From Sphaerospermopsis torques-reginae ITEP-024 (lineage in GTDB: Bacteria; Cyanobacteriota; Cyanobacteriia; Cyanobacteriales; Nostocaceae), in assembly GCF_019598945.1 (NCBI RefSeq), contig NZ_CP080598.1, positions 5,146,001-5,210,000 of the forward strand: a stretch of DNA of 64,000 nucleotides, written 5' to 3'. Below the pieces are notes generated by a model, which was not told where the DNA came from, did no database searches, and saw only the letters and a list, made by a program, of their open reading frames with translations. Position 1 is the stretch's first letter, and each line of letters starts with the position of its first letter. Shown here one piece after another: positions 34,652 through 46,073 of the stretch. The position numbers and the translations under genes were made by a program.

Positions 34652-36040
34652 ATGAGTTTGTATAATAGTATGACAAATTCCCCAGTAGAAAACACAGTAG
34701 AAAACTTAGTCATTATCGGTTCTGGTCCTGCTGGTTACACCGCAGCTATCTATGCAGGAAGGGCAAATTTAAAACCCGTGGTGTTTGAAGGGTTTCAAGC
34801 GGGAGGTTTACCCGGTGGCCAACTGATGACAACCACTGAAGTTGAGAACTTCCCAGGGTTTCCCCACGGGATAACCGGACCAGACTTGATGGATAACATG
34901 AAAGCGCAAGCAGAACGGTGGGGGTCAGAGTTATATACTGAAGATGTGATATCAGTAGATTTAAGTCAGCGACCTTTTACTATCCGTTCCCAAGAAAGGG
35001 AAGTAAAAGCCCATAGTGTAATTATCGCTACCGGTGCAACAGCTAAACGTTTAGGTTTACCCAGCGAACATCAATTTTGGAGTCGGGGAATTTCCGCTTG
35101 TGCTATTTGTGATGGTGCAACCCCCATCTTTCGCGGTGCTGAGTTAGCGGTTATTGGTGCGGGAGACTCAGCAGCAGAAGAAGCTATTTATTTAACTAAA
35201 TATGGTTCTCTAGTGCATTTATTAGTCCGTTCTGATAAAATGCGGGCTTCTAAAGCTATGCAAGACAGAGTTTTGAGTAACCCGAAAATTAAAGTACATT
35301 GGCACACCGAAGCGGTAGATGTCATTGGTAAAGGTAATATGACCGGTGTACAAGTTATTAACAAACAAACTGGGGAAGAAAGCACTATTCCCGCTAAAGG
35401 TTTATTTTACGCTATTGGTCACAAGCCCAATACAGAGCTATTTCAGGGACAATTAGAACTGGATGAGGTGGGGTACATTACCACTAAACATGGTGGTGTA
35501 GAAACCAGTGTAGAGGGCGTATTTGCAGCCGGTGACGTGCAAGACCATGAATTTAGACAAGCTATTACAGCAGCGGGTACTGGTTGTATGGCGGCCATGT
35601 TAGCGGAAAGATGGTTATCATCTAATAATTTAATTCATGAATTTCATCAAACCCAAACTGAGGGAACAACACCCCACCCAGAAACCCAGAAAGCAGAAAC
35701 AGCCACTGAATTTAATTTACAAGCAACACGCCATAATGGAGGTTATGCTTTAAGAAAATTATTCCATGAGAGCGATCGCTTGTTGTTGGTAAAATATGTT
35801 TCTCCTGGTTGTGGTCCTTGTCACACCTTGAAACCAATATTAAATAAAGTCGTCGATGAATTTGATGGTAAAATTCACTTTGTGGAAATCGACATTGACC
35901 AAGATAGAGATATTGCTGAAAATGCTGGTATAGTTGGTACACCGACGGTACAGATATTTAAGAATAAAGAATTAGTGAAGGAATTGAAAGGTGTAAAACA
36001 GAAAAGTGAATATCGACAGTTGATTGAAAGTAATTTGTAA
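34652..36040 (+). CDS. NADPH-dependent thioredoxin reductase-thioredoxin fusion (NTRC)
   Basis: NTRC joins an FAD/NADPH thioredoxin reductase to a thioredoxin and feeds NADPH electrons to 2-Cys peroxiredoxin and other targets in cyanobacteria and plastids. The reductase part shows [14 protein letters not shown], the CAIC active site, [10 protein letters not shown] for NADPH and VFAAGDVQD; the thioredoxin part has the CGPC motif near the C-terminus. The starts at 34652 (MSLYNS) and 34670 (MTNSPVE) are both plausible; the shorter agrees better with relatives I remember. The frame open from 34601 is only upstream extension. Confidence 0.93.
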   Translation: MSLYNSMTNSPVENTVENLVIIGSGPAGYTAAIYAGRANLKPVVFEGFQAGGLPGGQLMTTTEVENFPGFPHGITGPDLMDNMKAQAERWGSELYTEDVISVDLSQRPFTIRSQEREVKAHSVIIATGATAKRLGLPSEHQFWSRGISACAICDGATPIFRGAELAVIGAGDSAAEEAIYLTKYGSLVHLLVRSDKMRASKAMQDRVLSNPKIKVHWHTEAVDVIGKGNMTGVQVINKQTGEESTIPAKGLFYAIGHKPNTELFQGQLELDEVGYITTKHGGVETSVEGVFAAGDVQDHEFRQAITAAGTGCMAAMLAERWLSSNNLIHEFHQTQTEGTTPHPETQKAETATEFNLQATRHNGGYALRKLFHESDRLLLVKYVSPGCGPCHTLKPILNKVVDEFDGKIHFVEIDIDQDRDIAENAGIVGTPTVQIFKNKELVKELKGVKQKSEYRQLIESNL

Positions 36041-36044
36041 AATT

Positions 36045-36076
36045 AGGTGACAGGTGACAGGTGACAGGTGACAGTA
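36045..36076. repeat. STRR (GGTGACA units)
   Basis: Four GGTGACA heptamers follow the ntrC stop, then CTGTTCCC-type units (about 36078-36103). The GGTGACA units recur at 39917-39946. Confidence 0.8.
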
Positions 36077-36147
36077 TTTTCTGTTCCCTGTTCGCTGTTC
36101 CCTCTCTGAACAGATATAATAACTATTCAAACCAAATAATCTAAATT

Positions 36148-36768
36148 ATGATTCAAGCTTTACCTGAAACTAAATTAGTCACTTTTGCCGAGTTTGTAGA
36201 GTGGTATCCAGATACAGGAGTTCGCTATGAATTATACGATGGAGTAATTGTAGAAATGACACCACCCGTAGGAGAACATGAAGAAATTATAGGTTTTTTA
36301 GCTGCACAAATCACATTAGAATTTAGTCGTCTAAAACTTCCTTATTTCATTCCTAAAACAGCTTTGATCAAACCATATAATAAAGAATCAGCATACTTAC
36401 CAGATATACCATTGTTAAATCGAGCTAATCTAGTTAACGAACCTCTGTGGAAAAAGTCATCTACAATTAGTGAATCAGCGTCAATTCCTTTAGTAGTGGA
36501 AGTAGTGAGTACAAACTGGCGTGATGATTACCATAAAAAACTCGCTGACTATGAGGAAATGGGTATTGTAGAATATTGGATTGTAGATTATGCTGCTTTA
36601 GGTGGTAGAGCTTTTATTGGCAATCCTAAACAACCAACTATTTCTATTTATCAACTGATAGAAGGAGAATATCAAGTTAGTCAATTTAGAAATGATGATT
36701 TAATAATATCACCAACTTTCCCAGAGTTAAATTTAACTGCTAATCAAATTTTTCAAGCTAGTTTATAG
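36148..36768 (+). CDS. Uma2 family protein (DUF820), copy 3
   Basis: A 206-residue Uma2 protein: VRYELYDGVIVEMTPPVGEHEEII, SAYLPDIPLLNRANL (PD strand), IPLVVEVVSTNWRDDYHKKLADYEEMGIVEYWIVDY. This is the subfamily in which a GRAFIGNPKQPTI.. hairpin follows the core. Complete, starting at ATG after a short AT-rich leader. No partner gene is evident; the next gene downstream belongs to a toxin-antitoxin-like pair. Confidence 0.88.
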   Translation: MIQALPETKLVTFAEFVEWYPDTGVRYELYDGVIVEMTPPVGEHEEIIGFLAAQITLEFSRLKLPYFIPKTALIKPYNKESAYLPDIPLLNRANLVNEPLWKKSSTISESASIPLVVEVVSTNWRDDYHKKLADYEEMGIVEYWIVDYAALGGRAFIGNPKQPTISIYQLIEGEYQVSQFRNDDLIISPTFPELNLTANQIFQASL

Positions 36769-36822
36769 AGGATAGATTATAATTTTAATGTAAATATTCA
36801 GCCATCATCAGGAGTCAAAACC

Positions 36823-37119
36823 ATGCAAGAACAAATAACCGACTATCAACAAGAACTAACCGAACGTATTTCCACATTGGTAGATAAATTATTTCAAGGA
36901 AGTAGTTTCTACAAAGTCAAATTAGATCAATATGAAATGACCGAAATGTTGATAGAATTATTTGGTAGATTGTCACCAGAGGAAATGAGAGCAATTAAAG
37001 AACATGATTTAACCAGAAGAATTGATAAAATTCTTGTGTTAGAAGCGGTTTCTGGAACATTAAACGACTTATCACCCGAAGAAATAGCGATTTTTGATGC
37101 AGCAGTAGAAGGAAAATAA
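36823..37119 (+). CDS. Small acidic protein, probable antitoxin of a VapC-like pair
   Basis: A 98-residue acidic helical protein (MQEQITDYQQEL...). It contains LSPEEMRAIKEHDLTRRIDKILVLEAVSGTL and a final LSPEEIAIFDAAVEGK. I do not recognise a named DNA-binding domain. Its stop is separated by only four bases from a PIN-domain reading frame, which is why I call it a probable antitoxin. The toxin frame is broken, so this gene may now be an orphan. The ATG follows an AGGAG sequence at a good distance. Confidence 0.6.
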   Translation: MQEQITDYQQELTERISTLVDKLFQGSSFYKVKLDQYEMTEMLIELFGRLSPEEMRAIKEHDLTRRIDKILVLEAVSGTLNDLSPEEIAIFDAAVEGK

Positions 37120-37123
37120 CACG

Positions 37124-37628
37124 GTGAATTATTTACTTGATTCAAATATCGTTAGTTATGCGTTAAAGAAAAATACAACTATAAATAATAAACTGAGAGA
37201 GTTAAGTTTTCTTGGTTCGGAAATATTTATTAGTTGTATACATACTATGAAATTAAAAGAGGGCTAATGTATTTAAACGCTACTAGGCAATTAGTAGATT
37301 TTCAAGGTTTTTGTAATGATTATCCTGTGTTATTTTTAGATGATTTAGAAATAATTGAAAAATCCTGTGAAATTCACTCTCAATTAAAAAACAAAGGTAC
37401 ACCTATTCAAGATGCAGACGTTTTACAGCAGATTCCTTTGTTATGAGGTAAAGTCTAATCTTCTTGTTTCTTGAATTTTACCTTGTGTCTTAAAATCAAG
37501 TGTACCTCATTACACCGGGAAATGCTGTAATAGCAGCAACAGCAATTATCTTAGATTTAATTCTTGTTTCTAATGATTCCGATTTATCGAGAGTTGAAGG
37601 ACTTAAATTAGAAAATTGGTTATTGTAA
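37124..37628 (+). pseudogene. VapC-like PIN-domain toxin, frameshifted and MITE-interrupted
   Basis: Starting at GTG 37124 the reading gives NYLLDSNIVSYALKK, the PIN start with its first catalytic aspartate. Near 37236 one base is missing: TGTATACATACTAT would need TGTATAACATACTAT. The protein then continues in another frame as TYYEIKRGL (the PIN glutamate segment), and GTPIQDADVL. A 102-bp element interrupts at 37426, and IAATAIILDLILVSND...LENWLL finishes the protein exactly after the insert. Two independent lesions show the toxin is dead. Confidence 0.85.
37426..37527. mobile_element. 102-bp MITE with TA target duplication, inside vapC relic
   Basis: The element begins CAGCAGATTCC and ends GGGAAATGCTG, imperfect inverted ends that extend into flanking TA on each side (37424-37425 and 37528-37529). 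Removing the element and one TA restores the codons GAC GTT TTA ATA GCA GCA of a PIN domain exactly. A second internal inverted pair is GAGGTA...TACCTC. TA duplication points to mobilisation by an IS630/Tc1-mariner-type transposase. Confidence 0.82.
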
Positions 37629-37720
37629 TATATAATTTATATTATAATTTATATTTTTAAGTCTCACGCCAAGACGCAAAGGGTTAGAAAAAGAAAAATT
37701 ACCATCATAATTATATTACC

Positions 37721-38602
37721 ATGACTATTACAAAAAGCCGCATACCCAGATTTTTAAACTTTGCTAAATCTAACCTATCTCAAAAATTTATGTTGATAGG
37801 TTTAGCTATTACCCTATCATTCATATTTTTAGCCTTTTTTGCCCCAGTGTTTCAACAGTGGGGATGGTTACAAAACCCGAAAGAATTTTTAAGTAACCCT
37901 ATTCATAATGCACCTTCCTTTAAACATTGGTTTGGTACAAGTCGCTTGGGTTATGATGTTTTTTCCCGGACTATTTTCGGCGCACAAGCAGCTTTACAAG
38001 TAGTGATTTTAGCCACTGCATTAAGTATGATAGTGGGTGTACCTTTGGGGATGGTAAGTGGTTATTTAGGAGGAAAATTAGATAAAACTTTGCTATTTCT
38101 CATGGATAGCATTTACACTTTACCGGGTTTGTTGCTATCTGTTACCTTAGCTTTTGTGGTAGGGAGAGGAATATTAAATGCAGCGATCGCCATTAGTATA
38201 GCTTACATTCCCCAATATTATCGCGTTGTCCGTAATCACACCGTGAGCGTCAAAACCGAAGTCTACATTGAAGCAGCGCAAGCAATGGGCGCTTCTACCT
38301 GGATTGTATTATCAAGATATCTATTTTTCAATGTTATTCAAAGTGTCCCCGTCCTCTTTACCCTTAACGCCGCAGATGCCATATTAGTATTAGGTGGTTT
38401 AGGTTTTTTAGGTTTAGGACTACCTGAAGATGTACCCGAATGGGGATATGATTTAAAACAGGCACTAGAAGCACTACCTACAGGTATTTGGTGGACCACT
38501 CTTTTTCCCGGTTTAGCTATGACTATCATGGTAGTAGGGTTATCACTACTTGGTGAAGGGTTGAATGAGTTTGTCAATCCTCGTCTGAGAAGAGAAAATA
38601 GA

Positions 38603-38605
<3 letters not shown>
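37721..38605 (+). CDS. ABC transporter permease, dipeptide/oligopeptide (DppC/OppC) type
   Basis: A 294-residue inner-membrane permease with about six helices. The N-terminal OppC-type region (LSFIFLAFFAPVFQQWG, HWFGTSRLGYDVFSRTIFGAQAAL) precedes the binding-protein-dependent transport domain with the EAA loop (EAAQAMGASTWIVLSRYLFFN) that contacts the ATPase. The end GEGLNEFVNPRLRRE is typical. It would import peptides or nickel with a DppB partner, a binding protein and ATPases, none of which is adjacent; cyanobacterial genomes often scatter these genes. It is complete and starts at ATG. Confidence 0.9.
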
Positions 38606-38747
<142 letters not shown>

Positions 38748-38768
38748 TAACAAAACTGAGAGACTCCT

Positions 38769-38930
38769 GTGAACGATAAATTTACTTTAATTGCAGCTGC
38801 TACTGGTGGGTTAATGCTTTCTGTTGCTTTATCGGGGATTTTAAAAGGTTCACCCGTGACAAATATACAGAATTTAAGCATGAGTACAAATCAAATTACT
38901 CATGTACAAATAGCCAGTAAAAAATCTTAA
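38769..38930 (+). CDS. Small single-helix hypothetical protein (53 aa)
   Basis: A GTG-initiated frame encoding MNDKFTLIAAATGGLMLSV..., with one hydrophobic segment (FTLIAAATGGLMLSVALSGI) and a polar Gln/Asn/Ser-rich tail. It looks like a short exported or membrane-anchored protein. It lies between two STRR blocks, and codon use is gene-like. I do not recognise a family; a chance ORF cannot be excluded. Confidence 0.45.
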   Translation: MNDKFTLIAAATGGLMLSVALSGILKGSPVTNIQNLSMSTNQITHVQIASKKS

Positions 38931-38980
38931 AATTAGTTAGTGATTGGTTCTTGGTTATTGATTATTGAAAAAAATAACTA

Positions 38981-39014
38981 ATGCCCAATGCCCAATGCCC
39001 AATGCCCAATGCCC
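38981..39014. repeat. STRR (ATGCCCA units)
   Basis: Five ATGCCCA heptamers lie directly upstream of the ROK kinase start, so they occupy the position expected for its ribosome-binding region; no Shine-Dalgarno sequence remains. Confidence 0.85.
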
Positions 39015-39022
39015 CATAACTA

Positions 39023-39937
39023 ATGACTAATGTAATTGGTATTGATTTAGGTGGAACAGCGATTAAACTGGGAAGATTTACAGCAGATGGTAATTGTTTA
39101 CAATCTGTAACTGTGGATACTCCCCAACCGGCAACACCAGAAGCTGTATTATTAAAGATGATAGAGGCGATCGCCCAAATTGATCCAGATAATCAAAGTA
39201 TAGCGATCGGTGTGGGAACTCCAGGACCTGCTGACGCTGCTGGCAGAGTTGCCAAAGTTGCCATTAATCTGGTAGGATGGCATGATGTACCCTTAGCAGA
39301 TTGGTTAGAAGCAAAAACTGGAAAACCTACCATCCTCGCTAATGATGCTAACTGTGCAGGTTTAGGAGAAGCTTGGTTAGGTGCAGGCCGTAATTTTCAA
39401 CATTTGATTTTACTCACTTTGGGAACTGGGGTTGGTGGTGCGATTATACTTGATGGTAAATTATTTGTAGGACATCAAGGTGCAGCAGCAGAATTAGGTT
39501 TGATTACTTTAAACCCTGATGGTCCAACTTGCAATAGTGGTAATCAAGGTTCTTTAGAACAATATGCTTCAATTTCAGCTATTCGTCGTCGCACAGGAAA
39601 AGAACCCGCAGAATTAGGTAAATTAGCTGAAAATGCCGATATTGAAGCCTTGACATTTTGGCAAGAATATGGTAAAGATTTGGGAATTGGCTTAACAAGT
39701 TTAATATATGTACTCACACCCCAAGCGGTAATTATTGGTGGTGGTGTCAGTGCCAGTTTTGAATATTTTTTACCAGCAATGCAAGCAGAAATCGAAAAGC
39801 GAGTTTTACCAACATCCCGTATAGGTTTACAAATTTTACCAGCAGAACTAGGTAATTCAGCGGGAATGGTAGGTGCTGCTAAATTAGCGTGGGGACTGGT
39901 GACTGGTGACAGTAAGAAGGTGACAGGTGACAGGTGA
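39023..39937 (+). CDS. ROK family sugar kinase (glucokinase-like)
   Basis: A 304-residue ROK protein. IGIDLGGTAIKLG is the phosphate-1 ATP motif, GTPGPAD and NDANCAGLGEAWLGAG the sugar-binding segments (catalytic aspartate in NDAN), LGTGVGGAIILDG the phosphate-2 motif and a weak zinc region (GPTCNSGNQGSLEQYAS) lacking most of the usual CxCGxxGC cysteines. It phosphorylates glucose or a related hexose; without the full cysteine set it is likely a kinase rather than a repressor, and it has no helix-turn-helix. Its last ~8 codons (VTGDSKKVTGDR) are written in GGTGACA STRR. Confidence 0.88.
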   Translation: MTNVIGIDLGGTAIKLGRFTADGNCLQSVTVDTPQPATPEAVLLKMIEAIAQIDPDNQSIAIGVGTPGPADAAGRVAKVAINLVGWHDVPLADWLEAKTGKPTILANDANCAGLGEAWLGAGRNFQHLILLTLGTGVGGAIILDGKLFVGHQGAAAELGLITLNPDGPTCNSGNQGSLEQYASISAIRRRTGKEPAELGKLAENADIEALTFWQEYGKDLGIGLTSLIYVLTPQAVIIGGGVSASFEYFLPAMQAEIEKRVLPTSRIGLQILPAELGNSAGMVGAAKLAWGLVTGDSKKVTGDR

Positions 39938-40033
39938 CAGGTGACAGTAAGAAGGGAATAGGGAACAGGGAATAGAAAATTATTTGTTCATCCTCCTGCC
40001 TTCTGCCCCCTGCCTCCTGCCTCCTGCCTCCAA
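39898..40033. repeat. STRR array overlapping ROK kinase end
   Basis: TGACTGG/GGTGACA units, then GGGAACA units and a run of TGCCTCC/TGCCCCC units up to the pyrG stop. Confidence 0.8.
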
Positions 40034-40034
40034 A

Positions 40035-41696
<1,662 letters not shown>

Positions 41697-41871
41697 CTAA
41701 AAATACATTCTGTTTCTTGAAGGATAAAACGTGCGCCCAAACACTAGATATGAAGTAAAGATTCAGCTAATGCTTAAAGGTAAGCTACCCCGTCAGCTTT
41801 TAGCAGTCAGGTTTTAACGGTTACGCCAAAAATCACTATTCGATTATCTACCGATTGATTGATCAAATATT

Positions 41872-41926
<55 letters not shown>

Positions 41927-41993
41927 CTTCATTCTTTATCCTTTATTATTCATTGTCTCACAGTCATTATCGTAAAATCTTCTGTGTTTTGCC

Positions 41994-43769
41994 GTGAAAA
42001 AACTCTTAGGATTAGTAGTATTTAACTGTCTGCTTACCTCCTCCGTTGCTTTTGCACAAACATCGCTCCTAGTAGTTTTTCCCCCAACAAACTACCAAAC
42101 CAGTAAAGAAAAAATATTTTTTATCGGTACTGCACCACCAGTTGGAGAAGTTCTCATCAATGGTAGACTAATTAACCGCAGCAAGGCTGGTCATTTTTCT
42201 CCCAGTTTCCCTTTACAGTTAGGGGAGAATGTATTTAAAGTACGTTACCAAAATCAGGAACGAGAGATTAAAGTAACAAGGCTTTCTACTCAACCAGAAT
42301 TACCACAAGGTTTAGGCTTTGCTAAGGATTCTCTGACTCCTGCTGCTGATATTGCCAGACTACCGGGAGAACTGATTTGTTTTGGTGCTGTTGCACCTCC
42401 TCAAGCTGGTGTTTCTGTCAAGTTGGCTAATCAAACCATTCCCTTATTACCACAACCACCACAAGCGCAATTACCTGCTAATTCAGGTGTACTAACGGGA
42501 AGAAATCAACCCACAACTTCTAGTCCTAACAAATATCAAGGTTGTACAACAGTGGCCAATGCTGCTGATTTAGGACAACCTCAATATAGTTTGACATTGA
42601 ATGGTCAGACTATCACTGAAACTGGTAAGGGCAAAATTGAAATTCTTGCACCTGCACAGTTGCCAGTTGTGGAAGTGTCAGCAACATCAGGTGTTGCTCG
42701 CACAGGTCCTAGTACAGATTATTCTCGACTGACACCACTACCACAGGGAACAAAAGCAACAGTTACAGGTAGAGAAGGTGATTGGCTACGCTTAGATTAT
42801 GGGGCTTGGATCAATAGTAAAGAAACTAGAATTATACCAGGTGCAGTACCACCACAGACTGTAATTCGTAGTGTGGGATATCGTCGCTTGTCTGATAGAA
42901 CAGAAATCAGGTTTCCTTTACAAATGCCCATACCTGTAAGTGTGGAACAGAGCGATGGGCAAAGCCCCGCCTTAGGCGATCGCACTTTTAGTCTCACCCT
43001 TTACAATACTATTGCTCAAACAGACACCATTCGCCTGGATGATGACCCCTTGATTTATCGCCTAGATTGGCAACAGGTGAGTCCTGGTCAAGTGAAATAT
43101 ACCTTTAACCTCAAAAACTTCCAACAGTGGGGATATAAGCTGAAATACGACAACACAACGCTGGTTTTGACCTTGCGCCATGCACCTAAGATTCACAACA
43201 GAAAACGCCTACCTTTATCTGGTATTAAGATATTACTTGATCCTGGTCACGGTGGTAAAGAGTCTGGTGCAATTGGTCCGACTGGGTATCCAGAAAAAGA
43301 TGCCAACTTGGTAATTTCCAAGTTACTGCGGGATGAGTTGGTAAAACGGGGTGCAAAGGTGGTGATGACAAGGGAAGATGATCGGGATGTGTCTTTAGTG
43401 GAACGTCAGCAGATGATTGAAAAAGAAGAACCTGCGATCGCCCTTTCTATCCATTACAATGCTTTACCTGATGACGGCGATGCCGAAAAAACTAGAGGTT
43501 TTGGGACTTTTTGGTATCATCCACAGGCACACAGTTTAGCAATATTTTTGCAAAATCATGTAGTAAAAACATTGAGGAAACCTTATTATGGGGTGTTTTG
43601 GAATAATTTAGCCCTGACTCGTCCTGCTGCTGCTCCTTCAGTATTATTAGAATTAGGTTTTATGATTAACCCCCAGGAGTTTGAAGAGATAGTCAACCCC
43701 CAAGAACAGCGAAAAATGGCGCGGACTTTAGCTGATGGGGTGACAGAGTGGTTTAAAAGTCGGAAATAA
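41994..43769 (+). CDS. N-acetylmuramoyl-L-alanine amidase (Amidase_3) with SH3 domain
   Basis: A 591-residue exported peptidoglycan hydrolase. A signal peptide (MKKLLGLVVFNCLLTSSVAFAQ) is followed by a beta-rich N-terminal part. An SH3b-like domain (about 225-285; VSATSGVARTGPSTDYSRL) and an AMIN-like beta region come next. The catalytic amidase starts at about 405: ILLDPGHGGKESGAIG (Zn histidine), YPEKDANL (Zn glutamate), ALSIHYNALP (Zn histidine) and VLLELGFMINPQEF. The start codon is GTG. In Nostocales such amidases drill septal nanopores or act in cell separation; which role applies here is not decided by sequence. Confidence 0.92.
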   Translation: MKKLLGLVVFNCLLTSSVAFAQTSLLVVFPPTNYQTSKEKIFFIGTAPPVGEVLINGRLINRSKAGHFSPSFPLQLGENVFKVRYQNQEREIKVTRLSTQPELPQGLGFAKDSLTPAADIARLPGELICFGAVAPPQAGVSVKLANQTIPLLPQPPQAQLPANSGVLTGRNQPTTSSPNKYQGCTTVANAADLGQPQYSLTLNGQTITETGKGKIEILAPAQLPVVEVSATSGVARTGPSTDYSRLTPLPQGTKATVTGREGDWLRLDYGAWINSKETRIIPGAVPPQTVIRSVGYRRLSDRTEIRFPLQMPIPVSVEQSDGQSPALGDRTFSLTLYNTIAQTDTIRLDDDPLIYRLDWQQVSPGQVKYTFNLKNFQQWGYKLKYDNTTLVLTLRHAPKIHNRKRLPLSGIKILLDPGHGGKESGAIGPTGYPEKDANLVISKLLRDELVKRGAKVVMTREDDRDVSLVERQQMIEKEEPAIALSIHYNALPDDGDAEKTRGFGTFWYHPQAHSLAIFLQNHVVKTLRKPYYGVFWNNLALTRPAAAPSVLLELGFMINPQEFEEIVNPQEQRKMARTLADGVTEWFKSRK

Positions 43770-43786
43770 AGCAAAACAGAACGTAA

Positions 43787-43814
43787 GTAGGAGTAATTCA
43801 TGAATTACCCCTAC
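43787..43814. repeat. 28-bp palindrome, second copy (one mismatch)
   Basis: GTAGGAGTAATTCATGAATT ACCCCTAC; related to the perfect palindrome at 34537-34564. It lies 18 bp behind the amidase stop. Confidence 0.8.
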
Positions 43815-43888
43815 GTAATAATTAGGTTTTTAGTCCTATATTGTGTAAGTCATAGTAAATAATGAAACTACCAATACAAGAGAGTTTT

Positions 43889-43936
43889 ACTCCTGACTCC
43901 TGACTTCTGACTCCTGACTTCTGACTCCTGACTCCT
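43889..43936. repeat. STRR (TCCTGAC/TTCTGAC units) at histidine kinase 3' end
   Basis: Seven units abut the stop codon of the minus-strand histidine kinase gene. Confidence 0.85.
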
Positions 43937-43937
43937 G

Positions 43938-45296
43938 CTATATAGGAATTTTCACAGTAAAAGTTGTTCCTACACCCACTTTACTGTCTACAAAAATTTC
44001 TCCTTGATGTCGATCTACACATTTTTTCACAATTGGTAATCCTAACCCAGTACCAACAATACCTTCAACATTTTCCGAGCGATAATAAGGCTCATAAAGC
44101 CTCACCTGTTCCTCTGGAGAAATGCCGATACCTTCATCTATCACTTGAAAAATAGTAGCATCCTCTTGAGCATTTAAAATCAAGTAAATTTTACCCCCTG
44201 GTGATGAATATTTGATAGCATTTAAAAGTAAATTACTCAAAATAGAATATAGTAACTTTTCATCTAGATTAGCCCGAAAAGATTGACCATGTTTGATAAA
44301 TTTAATAGTATGAGTTGTGCGACTAAACATTTGCACATCTTCCAGCAAATTTAAACAAAAATTTTCCACATTAATTAATTGAGGTTTATAATCTAGTTCA
44401 CCGGCTTCGGCTCTAGTTAAAGTTAATATATCTGTTAAAAGGTGATTCATTAACTTAGCTGAAGACTGAATGCGATAAAGGTTTTTCAATTCCTTTTCAT
44501 CTACTAATTCTATCAAAATTTCCCTTAATAACTGACAAGATAGCAAAATTACACTTAAAGGAGTACGAAATTCATGGGAAATCATAGAAAATAACTGAAC
44601 CTTGAGTTCCCCAATCTTTTTTTCTTGAGCTAAGGAAGCTTCTAAAGATTTAATATGTTCTCGTTTCACCGATTGACTCTCGATAATAAAACATAAAATG
44701 CAAATTACTAACAAACTTAAAAGAGTTCCTATTATTTCTATGATGATTCGTAAGTGAATACTATTTTCTGACTGCTGGAGAGAAGTTTTCAAATAACTTT
44801 GTTCTTCCCCTTGAATTTCTAAAATTATCGGTATAATTTTCTCTCTGAGATTAACACTAAGTTCAGTAATTTTATTTTGCCGTTGCCATGAGGTTTCATC
44901 TTGTTGATAAAGTTTTATAGATTCTTCTAACAAAGCTAATCTTTGATTAACCAATGATTTTAAAAGAGCAAATCGTTGTTTCTGTTTGCTACTATTATGT
45001 ATTTGAATATCTAATAAATTAATATTAGTTCTCATATTATTGATAGCAGTTTGATAACGATCCAAATCTTGTTGACTGCCCAAAAATATATACCCCCGTC
45101 GTGCTGATTCAGCCACAGTCATTGCTGCATAAAAATCTGTCAAAGTATTGAGTGTTTGAGAAGTATGTTGAACTTGAGCAACATTTTCCTTAATTTCGGT
45201 AGTGTTGTTTAATGCAGCGAAAGTAACCAAAAGCATCAGAGATATAGCCAAAGAAACTCCCGCAGAAATCCAATTTACTGAAAAATGCAATTTCAT
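43938..45296 (-). CDS. Membrane sensor histidine kinase
   Basis: A 452-residue sensor. It has an N-terminal helix (about 8-28) and a ~150-residue helical extracytoplasmic domain resembling CHASE3 (AESARRGYIFLGSQQDLDRYQ). A second helix (about 180-204) and coiled coil lead to HisKA with MISHEFRTPLSVI and an ATPase with NLLLNAIKYS, DEGIGISPE and GTGLGLPIVKK. It should autophosphorylate at the H-box histidine. A response-regulator gene starts 84 bp away on the opposite strand; the shared intergenic region could hold both promoters. The 3' end abuts STRR units. Confidence 0.9.
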   Translation of the reverse strand: MKLHFSVNWISAGVSLAISLMLLVTFAALNNTTEIKENVAQVQHTSQTLNTLTDFYAAMTVAESARRGYIFLGSQQDLDRYQTAINNMRTNINLLDIQIHNSSKQKQRFALLKSLVNQRLALLEESIKLYQQDETSWQRQNKITELSVNLREKIIPIILEIQGEEQSYLKTSLQQSENSIHLRIIIEIIGTLLSLLVICILCFIIESQSVKREHIKSLEASLAQEKKIGELKVQLFSMISHEFRTPLSVILLSCQLLREILIELVDEKELKNLYRIQSSAKLMNHLLTDILTLTRAEAGELDYKPQLINVENFCLNLLEDVQMFSRTTHTIKFIKHGQSFRANLDEKLLYSILSNLLLNAIKYSSPGGKIYLILNAQEDATIFQVIDEGIGISPEEQVRLYEPYYRSENVEGIVGTGLGLPIVKKCVDRHQGEIFVDSKVGVGTTFTVKIPI

Positions 45297-45380
45297 AAAT
45301 TACCTTTTTATTCAGATAGTCAATTTAAGTTAATATTTCCCTCATTACTTCATGACTTGCTGTGGAATAAGGAATAAATT

Positions 45381-46073
45381 ATGCGAATTTTAATAGTTGA
45401 GGACGATATTCAACTGGCAGAAGCACTAATAGAAGCTTTAAGCAGACGAAAGTATATAGTTGATGTTGCTCAAGACGGAGAAGCAGCTTGGCACGCAGCA
45501 GAGTCAATGAAGTATGATTTAGTGGTGCTGGATGTCACTTTACCAAAGTTAGATGGCATCAGATTTTGTCACCGCTTACGCACCACTAGCACCAACAGTC
45601 CAGCACATCGTAATTCAGCAGCACCCGTATTAATGCTAACCGCCCGTGATACCGTAGCCGATAAGGTTGCTGGTTTAGATGCCGGCGCAGATGATTATGT
45701 AGCAAAGCCCTTTGACTTAGAAGAATTAATGGCTCGGATACGTGCTTTACTCAGACGTGGTAGTGCTGCCAGTACAGTCAGTTTATCTTGGGGAAAGTTA
45801 ACTTTAAATCCCAGCACTTACGAGACTACCTATGATGGTCATCTTATGTCCTTGACTCCTAAAGAGTATGGAATTTTAGAACTGCTGGTTGCTAATGGTA
45901 GAAGGGTATTGAGTCGTTCTAGCATCATTGAGCAGGTTTGGTCTGTTGATGACTCTCCAGTGGAGGAAACAGTAAGGTCACATATTAAAAGTATTCGACA
46001 AAAATTAAGGGCTTTAGGTGCGCCGGAAACTTTGATTGAAACTGTTCATGGTTTGGGATATCGTCTCAACTGA
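45381..46073 (+). CDS. OmpR/PhoB-type response regulator
   Basis: A 230-residue response regulator. The receiver domain has IVEDD acidic residues, phospho-acceptor D51 (VLDVTLP), MLTARD and KPFDLEEL lysine; the C-terminal winged helix (about 130-230) has TPKEYGILELLVANGRRVLSR and HIKSIRQKLR...ETVHGLGYRL. A short Ser/His/Asn-rich insert (TTSTNSPAHRNSAAP) lengthens the loop after beta-4 start. It is divergently arranged with the sensor kinase and is its probable partner. Confidence 0.92.
   Translation: MRILIVEDDIQLAEALIEALSRRKYIVDVAQDGEAAWHAAESMKYDLVVLDVTLPKLDGIRFCHRLRTTSTNSPAHRNSAAPVLMLTARDTVADKVAGLDAGADDYVAKPFDLEELMARIRALLRRGSAASTVSLSWGKLTLNPSTYETTYDGHLMSLTPKEYGILELLVANGRRVLSRSSIIEQVWSVDDSPVEETVRSHIKSIRQKLRALGAPETLIETVHGLGYRLN

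Noticed and set aside
39023-39937. ROK transcriptional repressor
   Set aside because: There is no helix-turn-helix domain; length and motifs are of a sugar kinase.
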